Assembly: GCF_004359215.1 (NCBI RefSeq)
Contig: NC_090616.1
Coordinates: forward strand, 2,688,296 to 2,752,295
Reading direction: 5' to 3'
DNA length: 64,000 nt
Source: Bremia lactucae
Lineage: Eukaryota; Oomycota; Peronosporomycetes; Peronosporales; Peronosporaceae
The notes below the pieces were generated by a model, which did no database searches, had not been told where the DNA came from, and worked only from the letters and a program-made list of their open reading frames with translations. Within the stretch, counting starts at the first letter, position 1. Each line of letters opens with the position of its first letter. Below, piece after piece: positions 52,691 to 64,000 of this stretch. The position numbers and the translations under genes are program-made.

Positions 52691-52860
52691 CACAAGCAGG
52701 AGAAACGGCAAGCAGCACCCGAAGAAGCAGCAAGAACGGCGACGCCGACTCTTCCGGGCGTGCTTGATGCTCGAGTAGGAATCTGACCTTGATCACTTGA
52801 CTCGTCATGGCTACCACGAATCGGATCACGGCAAGCTCTAAGTGGTGGAGTCCGAAGCCT

Positions 52861-54470
52861 TTAATTATTTGCTGGAACCTCCACACCATTGTCGTTAAGT
52901 GTCGACGTCTCCAAATTTTCATCATCATCAACGATGTCGATAAATCGATCGTCATCCATTTTCATTCCGTTCGAAATGGGATGTTCAGCAAATGTCACGC
53001 TTCTTGAAATCATGATCGAGCCATCATCCGCGTTTAGTAATCGGTACGCCTTGTGATTCTTTGCGTAACCAAGAAAATAACACTTCACGCCCGAATCGTC
53101 CAGATTCGTCCGTTTCTCCTTTGTTATGTGCGCGAAGCATTGCAAACTAAATACGCGCATATGATCGATGCGCGGCTTTTGCTTGAGCACTAACTCGTAC
53201 GGACTTGACTTCTTGTTCGACGAGTTCGGAATCACATTCCGAATGTCCGCCGCTGTCATGAACGCTTCGCACCAGTAAGACTTGTCGAGGCCGCTGTCCT
53301 TAAGCATGCAGCGCGTCATCTCTACCAGGGTTCGATTCATGCGCTCTGCCATGCCATTTTGTTCAGGATTGAACGAAACCTTTATATCTTGCTTGATAAA
53401 CTTCTCCTTGCAGAAGTTGTCCATTGCCGTGTTCCGGTACTCGCCAACGTTGTCACTTCGAATTATCTTGATCTTAGTCCCAGATGCTATCTTGATCTCC
53501 CGATAAAACCTTGCGAACGCGCTCATGACTTCACTTTTCTTTCGCAACGGATAAACCGTCACGTACCGGCCCTTCATCATGATGAAACTCACAATGTACT
53601 TGAAGCCGGATCCTGAAGCTGGAGTGATCGGTCCAAGTACGTCGGAGCACATGATGCTGTCAAAACGCGCACTCTCCCTGAGTCCCTTGTCTTCCTCGCT
53701 TGCCTTGAATGACTTGCGCACTTGCTTGGACGTTGCGCATACGTCACATACGACGTCGGTCTCCATTTCCGCGCCTTTGATCCTTCCGTTCTTCATCATA
53801 TCATTAATCGTCCCGTACGATGCGTGTCCCAGTTTTCTGTGCCATAGCTCGCTCTCATATGCGGCTACGTGACATTGCGCACCAGCCTCAACGTTAAGGT
53901 ACATCAGGAAGCCCTGCTTCCTTCCAGTGGCAACTGGTGTCCCGCCCCGCTTCACGACGCACTCGTTGCGCGTGCTCTCTACTGTCATTCCTCGCGCTGA
54001 TGCAGCCGTAAGCGAGAATAAATTCTTTGACAGATCTTCGACATGGAAAGTGTTTTCGAGGCGAGCGTCGATCCAAGCACGTCCGGTCTAAACGCGCAGG
54101 TTCACCATTCCGTGACCGATGACCTTGAGCTTCATATTACTCTTCGCGATTGATATACTGCGCGCCTGGCGCACTTCCTCATACTCCACAAAAGCTTCCC
54201 GGTCCTTGCACATGCGTGCAGATGCGCCACTGTCATAACCCAGCAGTCGCTGACGGACTCTTCGCTAGCATTAAATGCGACGTTGGAGTGGTCGTGTCCT
54301 CCTTCTCGTGTTTCTCTTGGTCCACGACTTGAACGGCAATCCCTAGCATATTGGCCAACCTTGCCACAGTTAAAACACGCTCCTGAAAGTTTCTTAGCAA
54401 GAAAAATGGATGATACGACCTGCTCGAAAAAAGCGCGGTTTGGTGCGCTACGAACAAGAGTTTCCCAACT
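52861..54470 (-). pseudogene. pol: Copia element C3: zinc knuckle, protease and near-intact integrase
   Basis: The frame 53988-52861 is open for 375 codons: ELWHRKLGHASYGTI with VCDVCATSK (HHCC zinc site), SIMCSDVLGPITPA (first Asp), KIIRSDNVGEYRNTA (second Asp), FNPEQNGMAERMNRTLVEM (Glu) and the RT-proximal KCYFLGYAKNHKAYRLLN. Upstream, the knuckle (54377-54332) reads CFNCGKVGQYARDC, with Gln replacing His. A lost base beside DSGAS (about 54215) breaks the protease. The usual SDNGGEY is SDNVGEY. It ends before RT and meets C2 head on. Confidence 0.87.
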
Positions 54471-54559
54471 TACGTCGCGGTCACTTTATTTTCGACGATT
54501 TTGAAGGAGAAGCTTCGTTTTATTGCTTTGTTGCAGATGGTGATGGAGAACAAGCTTTA

Positions 54560-56121
54560 AGCTACGAATAAGTATTAAAGAGTAAGAACAAGAAGCAGTG
54601 GCTGGAAGCGATGAAGAGTGAGATGCAGTCACTTAGCGAACACAGCACATGGGCGTTAGTGAACATGCCACCGAACAAAAAGGCTGTTAGCTGCAAGTCG
54701 GTAACTCGGACCAAGCGCGATCCAAGTGGAGATATTGTCAAGTTCAAGGCACGATTAGTGGCGAAAGGATTCATGCAACGACCTGGGATCGAATTTGTCG
54801 AGACTTTTGCGCCAGTGGCACGCAAAGAGTCAATCAATACGGTGTAGGCAATCGCAGCAGATGAAGGCTTAGAGGCAGAAAACGTCGACGTTGATACCGC
54901 ATTCTTGTATGGATAAGTTGATGAGGAGATCTACATGGACTGACTTGACGATTTTGAAGATCAACAAAATCCGATGAAGAAGTGTTCGCTGTAGAAAGCG
55001 CTGAATGGATCCAAGCAAGCGGCGCGGCAGTGGACAGCAAACTGAATCAGCATTTGGAGGACCAAGGATTCAAAAGCACTTCAGCAGATCCGTGTGTGTT
55101 TATTCGAGTGTCAAGCGGCGAATACAGCATTATTGTAATCTACGTGGACGACCTAATGCTTTTCAGCAAGACTAAGGAGCACATTGCGGACATTAAGAGT
55201 GCGATCAAGCAAGAGTTCAGCATCAAAGAGCTTGGGGATCTCAAGTACTGCTTAGGAATCAAGATTCACCGCAAGCGCGATGAACACTTGATCAAGATGA
55301 ATCAGAAGGCATACATCAGGCGACTCTCGGAATAGTATGGAATTGAGAACTGCAAGGAGGTGCACACACCAGCTGACAACAACTCGAAACTGGTGAAGAT
55401 GCCTGAAGAGGAAGCGTTTGTGGTGGATGCATTAATGTACATAGCGACTTGTACAAGACCAGACATCGCGCATGCGGTTGGCGAAGTAAGCCAAGTTCTG
55501 TGAGCGCTACGAGAAGTCACACTGGGTGGCGGCCAAGCGAATTCTCAAGTACTTGAAGACGACTAAAGATACTAGCATTGTATTAAGCGGCGTTAACAAG
55601 GGATAGCTTATTGGATTCGCTGACGCAAACTGGGCAGGCGACTTAGATACGCGGCGTTCAACGACAGTATACGTGTTCTTTCTGAACGGCGGCACGATCT
55701 CGTGGAACTTCATGCGCCAGCCGACCGTTGCGACATCAAGCACGGAAGCAGAGTATATATGAATGTATAGCGCAACTCAAGAGGCAGTCTGGCTTCGAAA
55801 TTTGATGAAGGACTTGGAGTACAGACGGATACGGCGACGACGATTTTTCAAGACAATCAAGGATGTATTGCGCTGGCCAAAATCCTGTCTAACATTCGCG
55901 CACGAGGCAAATCGGCATCAAGTTTCATTTCTTGCGTGAGAAGGTGGCAAGTGTGGTGATTGCGCTGGAGTACAAGCCGACGGAAGAAATGGTCGCGGAC
56001 GGATTGACCAAGGCGCTTCCAAGAGACAAGCACACCAAATTCATCATGGGACTCGGCATGGCGGCATAAGGGCATCATTTCGAGTGCACATCAAGGGAGA
56101 GATTGATGAGTTCATCGAAAG
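54560..56121 (+). pseudogene. pol: Copia element C4: RT and RNase H, next to its 3' LTR
   Basis: [49 protein letters not shown], then IIVIYVDDLMLFSKTKEHIA with catalytic YVDD at 55141-55152, [46 protein letters not shown] and TSSTEAEYI. Open pieces are up to 117 codons, with about eight stops or shifts. A purine-rich stretch CAAGGGAGAGA (56092) precedes LTR G. Confidence 0.86.
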
Positions 56122-56525
56122 TGTTGCGCTTTATGATATACGTGTACAAGGAAAATATGACAAGGGATCGTATGACAAGAATAATACGGAGAATTTGAGT
56201 GTGGAAAATATCGTGTGGTGTGGCTCAGTCGGGTAAGGCATGGCGGTACATCCCACATGTCACCGGTTCGATACCCGGCAACATCAAAAAGTAGAACTTC
56301 GGGACTGGATTTGGGTTCACCAGCACTGTACCGCAAGACAGTGACGTTCCCCATTTTATGGTAGTCCACATATGTGGGAAAGGGGGCGCAGCGAACGATA
56401 GGAAAGAATTAACGGTAAGATAAAGCTAACGGTAAGTTTGAGATAAACTCAAAAATATAGTTTACTTTCCTGTTTGCAATCTCAATTGTAAGCCCATCTT
56501 CAAGCTCATAGCGTAACGTAATTCA
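56122..56525 (+). repeat. Copia LTR G, 3' LTR of C4
   Basis: About 404 bp, TGTTGCGC to GTAATTCA. Its tail (CTTCAAGCTCATAGCG) is also found before C2 at about 52082. Contains perfect A box TGGCTCAGTCGG (56221-56232) and B box GGTTCGATACC (56265-56275). Confidence 0.75.
56221..56275 (+). promoter_or_regulatory. tRNA-like internal Pol III promoter in copia LTR
   Basis: The A box matches TRGCNNAGYNGG and the B box matches GGTTCGANNCC without mismatch, 44 bp apart start to start. The same pair is in the inverted LTR copy at 49577-49631, so it belongs to the LTR or entered its ancestor. Flanks do not fold as a complete tRNA. Confidence 0.55.
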
Positions 56526-56851
56526 ATAAAGTAGGCTTGTGGTCGGGCGGGACTGCAAAACCAAAAGTGAAATTATGATTGAGTTAGGTCCTATCTTTTG
56601 TACTTAGTCTTAACTTGTCTAATCAGTCATAAGTCATTCAATCTCTTATTGTCCGATCAATCATCACGTCGATAAGTCTCATCTTGTCTAACCAATCACA
56701 ATCAGATCAATCATCACGTCGATAAGTCTCATCTTGTCGAATCGATCACAATCAGATCAATCTGTCAGTGTCCCATCCATCAGATGGGTCTTAAGTTGCT
56801 CCAACTCTAATGAACAACATGCAATTGTTTAGTTGCTAAACATTCACAACA
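56526..56851 (-). repeat. Probable copia LTR H (edge at 56851)
   Basis: On the minus strand it starts TGTTGTGAATG at 56851, preceded by tract TAAAGGTGA. The same edge in altered form (TATTGTGACTG) is at 47392 beside copia H. The left end is not defined; 56526 is the end of LTR G. Confidence 0.45.
56655..56760. repeat. 50-bp tandem repeat, 2.1 units
   Basis: GATCAATCATCACGTCGATA starts at 56655 and again at 56705, with a third partial start at 56755. Located between LTR G and the LTR edge at 56851, probably inside an LTR. Confidence 0.85.
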
Positions 56852-58225
56852 TCACCTTTAAAATTGGACGCACGCCATGGCCACGCCACCGAACTAGCGG
56901 GTGCAGCACGTCACATGATTAGCAGTCGCCGACGAGCTTACTGAAGAAATAACGGCTATTACAAGCGCTAGCTTCATCGGACGGTGCATCAGATGTGTCC
57001 ACTGATGGAAATTGTAAATATCGAGCGCTGGCTGTCAGCTTTGGCTAACCACATAACTCATGCATGCAAAAAAATGCGCACTTGATCCGCTATTTTATTT
57101 AGTGTATCAGTTTCTTCTTTGGGTTATTTCGAAAATATTTCGCTGGAAGCTGTATGGAGGAGTAACGCGGCGATTCCGTCTCCTCACACGGACGGCCCAG
57201 CATCAACTGGGTCCGTAGTAGCAGTCTACAGGAGCTTCAAAGACTGCTTCAGTTTATCAGGCGATTCGCTTTATCCAGCGAGATCCGTCAAACGCTACAT
57301 AAAGATATACTAGTACAATGGACGGCCGAACAGCGGAAGGAGAGTCTCCATGAGGCGCTGAATGAATACCAAGGCCGAACCCATCGAACGGATATCCGCG
57401 TATGGCTAGATGGGTAGAAACAACGAACCCGCCACGGACGCACGCAATCAGATTGGCGCCATAATTAGACAAATCAGAGGATTGACACAAGCTCCGTGGT
57501 AATCACTATGTAACCGACGCAGTCAACACATTATCTCTGCTTTGTTGTTTGACTGTGAAATATACGCTCTCCCATGCGACGAAGCAAACCAACTAGTACG
57601 CTGACGCGGTTGAGAGCCCACCTTCGGTTGCTACATACAGACAATGGCTACCTCAAGGCGTTTTAAGCCCAAGACAAGTCTACAGACTGGTAACAGATTT
57701 ATATAGACGCCTTTTGCCCACGCGGAGCGGCAGTGCTATATACAGTACACATCCCTTTTGGCATAGTCACACCACCCCGTCTGTATTGAATAATAACGTC
57801 ATATAAAAAAATTTACACTGTATGGGTTATTCCACTGAATCCGAAATCCAACAGTAATTCCTCTTCAGATCGCCCTTTTGGCCTCTAACCCCCCCCTAAA
57901 TTATGTTAGGGAATCGCTATAGCCACGCATTCTTATTATCTACATGAGAGACATCAGAAACCGTGTTTTCGTTTAACGGAGTTAAATGTACTATTTTTAA
58001 AAGGTAAAAAAAGCTAAGAGCGCCCGCACTTGATTAGCAATTAAAAAAGAGCAAACAGAAATGGCAGCAAATCGAGCACGAGGGAGAAGTTGAGCTGGAA
58101 ATAAGCGACAAGGGTCGAGGGTAAGTTCTTGCGCATGCATGTTGGTTAGTCTTTGGAGGTCAAGCTAAGGATAAATTTATTTTACATTACTTCTTCCAAC
58201 TTCTGCGGAAGTGCATGCTTACCTT
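56852..58225. other. No recognisable gene
   Basis: Short frames only. 57760-57960 resembles 59316-59500 loosely (both have CCTTTTGG followed by CCCCGTCTG and an AT-rich run), suggesting two diverged copies of an unidentified repeat. Confidence 0.5.
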
Positions 58226-58520
58226 TCAAATAGGGAGTTTTTCTTCCTCTTTTCCCTCAAATGTCTTTACATTGACAGCTAGAGGGCGAGCCTTAGGCTC
58301 TGAATCGGGTACAGAGATGTACCGAGTTGAAATTGATGCCGCAAGGTGATCCTGAATCTGTCCGATCAGGGAAAATTCATACGCATGAAGGCTTAAGCCT
58401 TGCATGCAGACCTCTGCTTCCTGGGACATGATGAACTCTATATGATCGAGCCCAAACAAAGTTTTGAGCTCGTCTTACGCTGCGCGTTGCGCCTCTGAAA
58501 GTTCTGGAAACTATTCCATT
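58226..58520 (-). pseudogene. gag: Family B gag fragment (GyB-4)
   Basis: [20 protein letters not shown] and FEGKEEEKLPI match the N-terminal gag frame of the other family B copies. It is diverged and truncated at 58226. The LTR and primer site are just to its right. Confidence 0.75.
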
Positions 58521-58578
58521 TAAGTAAAGCTTAGTCTTATTAAGACTCAGGTGTAGATTAATTACTAGTGCTACCAGG

Positions 58579-59063
58579 TGTAGCGGAGCTACCTCGCTCC
58601 TTAATTAAGAGAAAGATTTATAGACCCAAAGAGTCTCTTAGTTCTATAGGACTAATGGATATAACAACTCAGGGAGTCGTACAAGCTAATAAAGCTTAAT
58701 GAATCCTAGATCAAGTGATTCAGGGGCTCGTAGAACCAAGTGGCAACTTGTGCCCGAGGGTATGTACGCTAGAAAGGCTTCTGTCTCTCACATACCAATT
58801 CGCAAGCCTTAAGAAGGCACTAGACGCTTTAAGATCAAAAGGTGAACTGCACTTTATTACATTACTTAAATCTAAAACCTTACCCTAGCTAATTAAAGAT
58901 AGATTCCGGCCGCCAGATTTATATCTGGCGGCGACCACATTTGTTACTTATAATAAATGGGATTTTAGTAGTTAACTATTTTAGAATAGAATAAGAGAAT
59001 ATTTTACTCATAAAGGTAGTGTACCACAACAACGGTCCTCCAATCAAAGTATGCCCCATTACA
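58579..59063 (-). repeat. GyB-4 5' LTR
   Basis: 485 bp, TGTAATGGGGCATAC on minus from 59063. Primer site TGGTAGCACTAGTAA follows on minus (about 58562-58576). The conserved hairpin has an intact 10-bp stem (about 58911-58934). Confidence 0.83.
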
Positions 59064-59730
59064 CAGGTAGTGTTCTTGAAGCACCGACACTGGCGCTACT
59101 AAACGTTAATATGCCCCTCGTGTGGTATCTTACACATTTACTACTATCATCGGTCTTGAACGCTGATTGTATTTCGTCGAGGCAGCTTAACGAAGGATCC
59201 ACTCAAAACATCGAGCGACGGGCAATAAGTACGCTCTTGTTGGGTAAACGGAAATTTTTGTGGCTTAGCATGAACTTATGTAACGAGCCTTTACTGGAGC
59301 AGGTATAGCCACACACACCTTTTGGTGTTGCCACAGCCCCGTCTGCTTGTTTAATTGATAAAAGCTACAGATTAAAATAACAGCACAATTTTTTTATTGT
59401 TCCGCTATATCGCAAACTTAACAATTTTTTTAGAGTCGTCCTTAGATCCTCATTGGACTTTAAAACACCTCCTTATTTACATTTAGGAACCGATATAATA
59501 GCACCCCTTAATTATCTACCTCTGTATTTATGAGAGTAGCGTAATGGTAGCAACTTGTTGATAGCTATAATAAATATTGAGAAACCTTTATGCAGGCCTT
59601 CCCAGCTTCAGTCTCGAAAGGCGTGCAAAAAGACAGCGCAATATTTGCGTGTTTTATTTGTTTAATAGCAAGATGCTTTTTGAACAAAGAAATTACGAGC
59701 GAAAGCCGACAAAAACTGATAATAAGAATT
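59064..59730. other. No recognisable gene
   Basis: AT-rich, with short frames only; separates GyB-4 from GyB-3. Contains the loose repeat partner of 57760-57960. Confidence 0.5.
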
Positions 59731-60231
59731 TTGTGGCTTGCTTGCGCTCACGTAAGCGACTGTGAAGAGCTTGAAAAGCCATGGTCACTTTCAATTGACT
59801 CAGGAGCGTCTTTCAATTATACTCGACGTCTTTCCCTTGAAGAGAGTTAATAATACGTTGAGGCGCTCAAAGCACATGAAAGTGATACAACCACTGTTCG
59901 CTAAGCGACTAGGACTCGTCTCACTGTTCCCATTGTTCCATTGAATTTAGGTATAACGTTTCTGGACTTTGACAGTACGAAACGCTGTCTCGTCCTTGAT
60001 TTGGATACGAGATATGGTCTCATCATTGGTATGGCCTGGCTTGAACGCCATGAGCCATGGTTCGATTGGAGGTCTAAGATCTTTGGCGCCACGCGCACTG
60101 TTCCTAGCAAAGTTTTAGAGTGTCATGAACCCACCTTTGCTAGGCAACAAAAGCGCTATTGGCGCGGATCATTGACTGAGTCCGTCAGTGCTTTAGACAT
60201 TGGAATGTCCGAGTTAAAGAACTCCATGTAA
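59731..60231 (+). pseudogene. pol: GyB-3 aspartic protease
   Basis: SLSIDSGASFNYTRRLSLEE (59786-59850), a frame change, then LDTRYGLIIGMAWLERHEPW and FDWRSKIFGATRTVPSK (59941-60231). Unlike GyB-1, 2a and 2b, it has no stop after DWRS and an intact IIGMAW strand. The 5' part with LTR and gag is missing. Confidence 0.8.
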
Positions 60232-60830
60232 TAAACAATAATTCTGAGCCCAACTCAGAAAAAGGGAAAGGGGGTCGGATGGCACGTAATCCGTCGAGTA
60301 ACACTCGTTGTGATAACGATTCACTGAATGCTGAAAGCATTGTAGGTCGTATCATCAAGGGTGTAATATTCCTGAGGTAGGTGGAGTGGCACGTCTAAGT
60401 CCACCAAGTGTGGTTGGCCGAGATGGTATAATATTGAGTGACAGTAGTGACACTATTGGCGGTTCGCCAGGGTACTTTGGGTCAAACCCATCTAATGCAC
60501 TCACTGGACAAGGAAGTTGAGTTACCTAACTCCTTGTCGGATGTCGGATTAGACACCAGCTCTGGTATAGAACCAATACAGGCTGAAAAATTTGGGATGT
60601 GAATGTCCCGGCCTTAAAGAGGCGTGCTGTCTCTACTCCAAGATAGGGGAGTCGCGAAGCGTCTATACCCTCACAAAGTGATACGAGCGAGCAATTGCGT
60701 ACGCTTGTAAATGGTGTAACCGGTAGCATCGAGGATGAAGTTAGCCTTGCGGGATCCCTTCATTTACATGCTCTTTTAGAGCTAGAAGAAATGTCTATTG
60801 ATGAGTGCGGCTGAGACCTAAAGACTGCCG
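60232..60830 (+). pseudogene. pol: GyB-3 protease-RT linker
   Basis: Degenerate linker with one 120-bp unit (about 60355-60480) where the other copies have two. Ends at MSIDECG (about 60790). Confidence 0.6.
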
Positions 60831-61810
60831 ACTTATTTGAGATGGTGGTCATTCGACCAACGTTTGAGTTAAACCCATCGTCACTTCTGAACGAAGCTGT
60901 CATGTAGGACACAAAAGCTGCGCTTAGTGCGCGTAGTGGATCATCGATCCTTATAGATCCTACAGATCCATTCTATTCATTAGTTAAGGAATTCCAAGAT
61001 GTGATATGTATCAATCCACCATCTGTTTTACCCCCAGATAGAGGTGTCCGTCATGAAATTGACTTGGTTCTTGGAACCAAATACTGTGTCACAAAACAGT
61101 AGCCACTACCAAAGGCAAAGTCTGACGTCACTGACGATTTCTTCCGTGCTCTGGAATGGTACGAGAGAGCAAATCTCCCCATTCGACGCCGACATTTTTT
61201 GTGTCAAAAAGCCAAATGGTAAATGGCGCATTGTACATGCTTATAATAAGCTTAATTCTGCCGCTATACCAGCACAAACTCTCATACCTAGAAAATATGT
61301 TCTCCAGAACCCTATGGCGGGATGTACAATGTACAGTGCACTTTACTTTGTCAATGGTTATTACTTATTGCTCATGTGAGCTAGCAATATCCCGCTTACA
61401 GCTGTTAGCACCCAAGCAATTGGAGTGGTCGGTTATGCCACAAGGGCTTTCCAACGTCTTGGCAACATTTAATCGTCTAGTGACGCAACTGGTCCGCCCT
61501 CATCATTGTTTTGCACAGACTTTTGTCGAAATATTTGTCCACAGTCGTGCGGAACAGGGCCACACGGATGTGGAAAACCACATGGACTATTTGCGAGCAG
61601 TGTTCAAGTGTATGCGCGCAAATAAATTGTATGCCATGCATCTAAATGCATTTTTGGCGCAGAACAAATTCCCTTCTTAGGGTGCTTCATTGGGAAGCGA
61701 GGCCTTAGAGCGGATCCCGCTAAGGTAAAAGCCATAGTAGATTGGCCGGTTCCAAAGTACCAAAAGGATTTGCGTAAGCGGTTGGGTCTCGCCAATTATT
61801 TTACCCAAAT
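60831..61810 (+). pseudogene. pol: GyB-3 reverse transcriptase
   Basis: [15 protein letters not shown] sequence near 61040, [20 protein letters not shown] and AQTLIPRKYVLQN (61200-61310), MPQGLSNVLATFNRLVTQLV (61435). The catalytic position reads FVEI where YFDD is expected (about 61521-61532). Then FKCMRANKLYA and the thumb (ADPAKVKAIVDWPVP-like). Several stops. Confidence 0.8.
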
Positions 61811-61830
61811 ATAGCGTAAATTACGCTGAT

Positions 61831-62330
61831 ATGGCTAGGCCATTATCTAATCTCCTTAAAAAGGATACGACTTGGTGCTGGACTAGCGCAGAGCGTAATG
61901 ATTTTCAAGCAGTTAAAGAAAGTCTTATCCTTGCCCCGATTCTGGCACTGCCAAGTCCAAATCGGACTTTCAGAGTCGTTTGTGACGTATCGAATTTTGC
62001 CATTGGCAGCTGGGCATGAACGTGTAATTGCGTTCGAGTCTAGACAGCTTTAAGCCAGAAAAGAGCTACCCAGTTCATGACAAAGAGTTACTCGCAATGA
62101 AGTATGCTCTTGTCTAATTCAGAGATCATCTGCAAGGCTCTAAGCCGTTTGTGATATATACACATCTCGCGTCGTTTAGCACTGCGACTAAGTCGCCCCA
62201 TCTCTAACAGAGAATGGCTCGATGGCTGTCCTTTTTGTCTTACCCAACTTCGAGGTGAAGTAGAAGCCTGGCAAGCAGAATGCCTTGGCTGATGCGTTAT
62301 CACGCAGGCCGGATTATGAGCTCTCTCTTT
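61831..62330 (+). pseudogene. pol: GyB-3 RNase H domain
   Basis: ARPLSNLLKKDTTWCWTSAE, RVVCDVSNFAIGS (first Asp present) and ADALSRRPDYELS near 62290. Stops at about 62053 and 62116. Confidence 0.75.
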
Positions 62331-62440
62331 TAACGACTATCATGTCGCCTATTGATGAATTAATACATTCGACTTACGCCCAGGATGAACAGTGTGTAGC
62401 TCTGTTACGAGCTCTATAGAGCACTGAATCGGAATTTAAA

Positions 62441-63250
62441 TTGTCGGCATGTTTGCGTGCAAGATTACATCGATTTTCTATCGATAACGACCTATTGCTT
62501 TATTGCACGAACGCTGTGGATACTCCGCGCGTCGTTGTTCCTCTTGATGAGGATTTAAAGTACAGGATCCTCTATGAAGCGCACGATACTGTCCTTGGTG
62601 GTCATCTCGGTAGGAAAAATACCTACGGCCCTGTAAGCCAGAATTATTTGTGGCCCAAGCTTTACAAATGGGTCAGCACATACGTTCGGACATGCGAAAC
62701 TTGCCAACGAGTTAAACCCTTGGCGCATGCTGCTGCGCCACTGACGAGCCTTCCCGTACCCATAGGTTGCTAGGAGTCCATTAGTATGGATTTCGTTTTC
62801 GGTCTACCAAAAGATTCAGCCAGTAACTCCGCATAGTGGTCTTTGTTGGCCGTTTGAGCAAAATGGCTCACTTAGCGGCCGTGCCTAATTCCATTGATGG
62901 AGAGGGTACAGCTAAGCTGTTTATCGATCGCGTGTTTCGACAACATGGTTTGCCAGTGCCAATTGTCTCTGATCGGGATCCCCGTTTCCCGGGTAAATTC
63001 TGGAAATCAATTTTCCGAGTGCTTGGCACCAGATTGGATATGTCCACTGCGGACCATCCGCAGACCGATGGTCAAACGGAACGTGTCAATCGCGACATTG
63101 AAGACGTTTTACGCAGTGTGTGTGCTCAGACACCAAAGCGCTAGAGCTTAATATTCCCGGTAGTGGAATTTGCGTTTATTAACGCTTTCTATACCTCTTC
63201 AGGCTACATTCCGTTCTATGTCAACGGTCTCACCCACCCACGCGTTCCAT
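62441..63250 (+). pseudogene. pol: GyB-3 integrase
   Basis: HDTVLGGHLGRKNTYGPVSQ with CETCQRVKP (HHCC, 62441-62773), then after a stop and one lost base FVGRLSKMAHLAAVP, IVSDRDPRFPGKFW and TDGQTERVNRDIED (62836-63144). FVDRL is changed to FVGRL. Stops near 62771 and 63142. Confidence 0.85.
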
Positions 63251-63299
63251 TAACGATACCACTGCGTGGCTCAGGAGTCAGGGGAAGAATTAGCCGATA

Positions 63300-64000
63300 G
63301 GCGTGCTGATATTAGCCCTGTTACCATTCGAAACAAGTAAGCGAGTTTCTCGCGACGCGATTAAGTGTCTTAAGACATGTACGTGACACGATGACTGATA
63401 CCTAAGACAAACAAAAAGAACAATTAGATGTTAAAGGCAGAAGCTGTATGAATTCTTATGCGGTCGGACACCGAGTGTTATTAGACGCTACAGATCTACC
63501 TACCAACTTAATTTCCGCGGTCTTCAAGGCCCGCGCTTTATTGGACCATTTACGGTCGTGGCCAAGAAAGGCCTAGCTTACACGCTAAACCTTCCTAGCA
63601 AGATGCGTACACACCCAGTGCTCTTCGTTGGCTTGCTTAAGCCATATCGGGACCCTTCCCACGTGGACTTAAAGGCGCTTGCGCCGAGACAGGCGGTCGT
63701 GCCGCAGGTTGCTGCATCCTCACCAAATGTCTAGCTGGCCCTCTAAACGAGGTTGCCGACGTTCCAGTATCAAAAGACGGTTTTATATTGCCTCAAAAGA
63801 GCTCTCACGAAGAAGTTGCACCTAGTGCTTTAGATCATCAAATGCTTCCGTCGAGATTTCGGCGCCCTTTCACGCTGCTTGATGCGCGAGGAATCTTCAG
63901 TTTCACGTAAAGAAACTTTCAAGGGACATCGTTGTAAGGACCAATATTGGTATCTGGTGAAGTGGCTGGGGTACCCCTCTTCTGAAAACTCTTGGGAGCT
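63300..64000 (+). pseudogene. pol: GyB-3 integrase C-terminus, tether and chromodomain start
   Basis: VREFLATR-like linker, GPFTVVAKKGLAYTLN (about 63548-63595), MRTHPVLFVGLLKPY, the Pro/Ser-rich tether and, at the window end, YLVKWLGYPSSENSWE (about 63950-63996). The element continues past the window, so its antisense ORF and 3' LTR cannot be seen. Confidence 0.82.

Noticed and set aside
52668..52955. Minus-strand frame of 95 codons rich in Leu/Met
   Set aside because: Overlaps the end of the copia C3 integrase frame in another phase and has no counterpart in the other copia copies.
1..64000. Secreted effector genes (RXLR or CRN type), expected in oomycete repeat-rich regions
   Set aside because: No open frame with a signal peptide followed by RXLR-EER or LFLAK-type motifs was seen.
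1..64000. CRISPR arrays, rRNA operons and bacterial-type operons
   Set aside because: No regularly spaced short repeats with unique spacers and no rRNA signature; gene content is eukaryotic retrotransposons.

Overview
The window looks like repeat-packed intergenic DNA from an oomycete (Phytophthora or a downy mildew; inferred from the style of the chromodomain Ty3/gypsy, Ty1/copia and RNase H-bearing LINE proteins, not proven). I see no intact host gene, rRNA, complete tRNA or CRISPR array. Almost every base that can be explained belongs to a retrotransposon, and every coding region carries frameshifts, stops, truncations or lost catalytic residues. Three N runs (10897-10901, 40339-40438, 43997-44096) mark assembly joins.

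Layout. 1-1983: gypsy family A, minus strand (gag, start of pol, LTR). 2090-2445: copia scraps. 2565-3459 and 13660-16315: the two halves of one minus-strand LINE (reverse transcriptase, then C-terminal RNase H), split by a plus-strand gypsy family B insertion (GyB-1, 3460-13659) whose two LTRs are flanked by the same 5 bp, CACCG. GyB-1 is itself a mosaic: its middle (6333-10896) is a composite of LTR E, a minus-strand chromodomain gypsy called D here, an LTR A fragment and a plus-strand ORF. Most of that composite recurs at 36822-40042. 16316-17475: LTR F and an ORF beside it. 17579-24308: family E element GyE-1, from LTR to chromodomain. 24310-34866: two head-to-tail minus-strand family B elements sharing one LTR. 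34867-36944: a short LTR-flanked derivative, GyE-2. 36945-40338: second copy of the D composite. 40439-43290: RT scrap, LTR F scrap, second family A element. 43301-46118: unrecognised ORF and an eroded minus-strand gypsy integrase. 46170-47357: gag scrap and an OTU-like fragment. 47392-56851: copia cluster with segments in alternating orientation. 58226-64000: family B pieces, the last leaving the window inside its chromodomain.

How the parts work together. The gypsy elements follow the order LTR, primer site, gag with zinc knuckle, protease, RT, RNase H, integrase, chromodomain, polypurine tract, LTR. The most interesting feature is an additional frame on the strand opposite gag-pol, lying between the chromodomain and the 3' LTR. 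In family B it starts 111 bp inside the polypurine tract and stays in one frame for about 400 codons. ORFs in the same place and orientation occur next to LTRs of families A and F, and in E and D, and some share a short motif. This suggests a conserved antisense-coded protein in these gypsy elements. All homology calls are from reading the sequence; no database search or alignment program was run.
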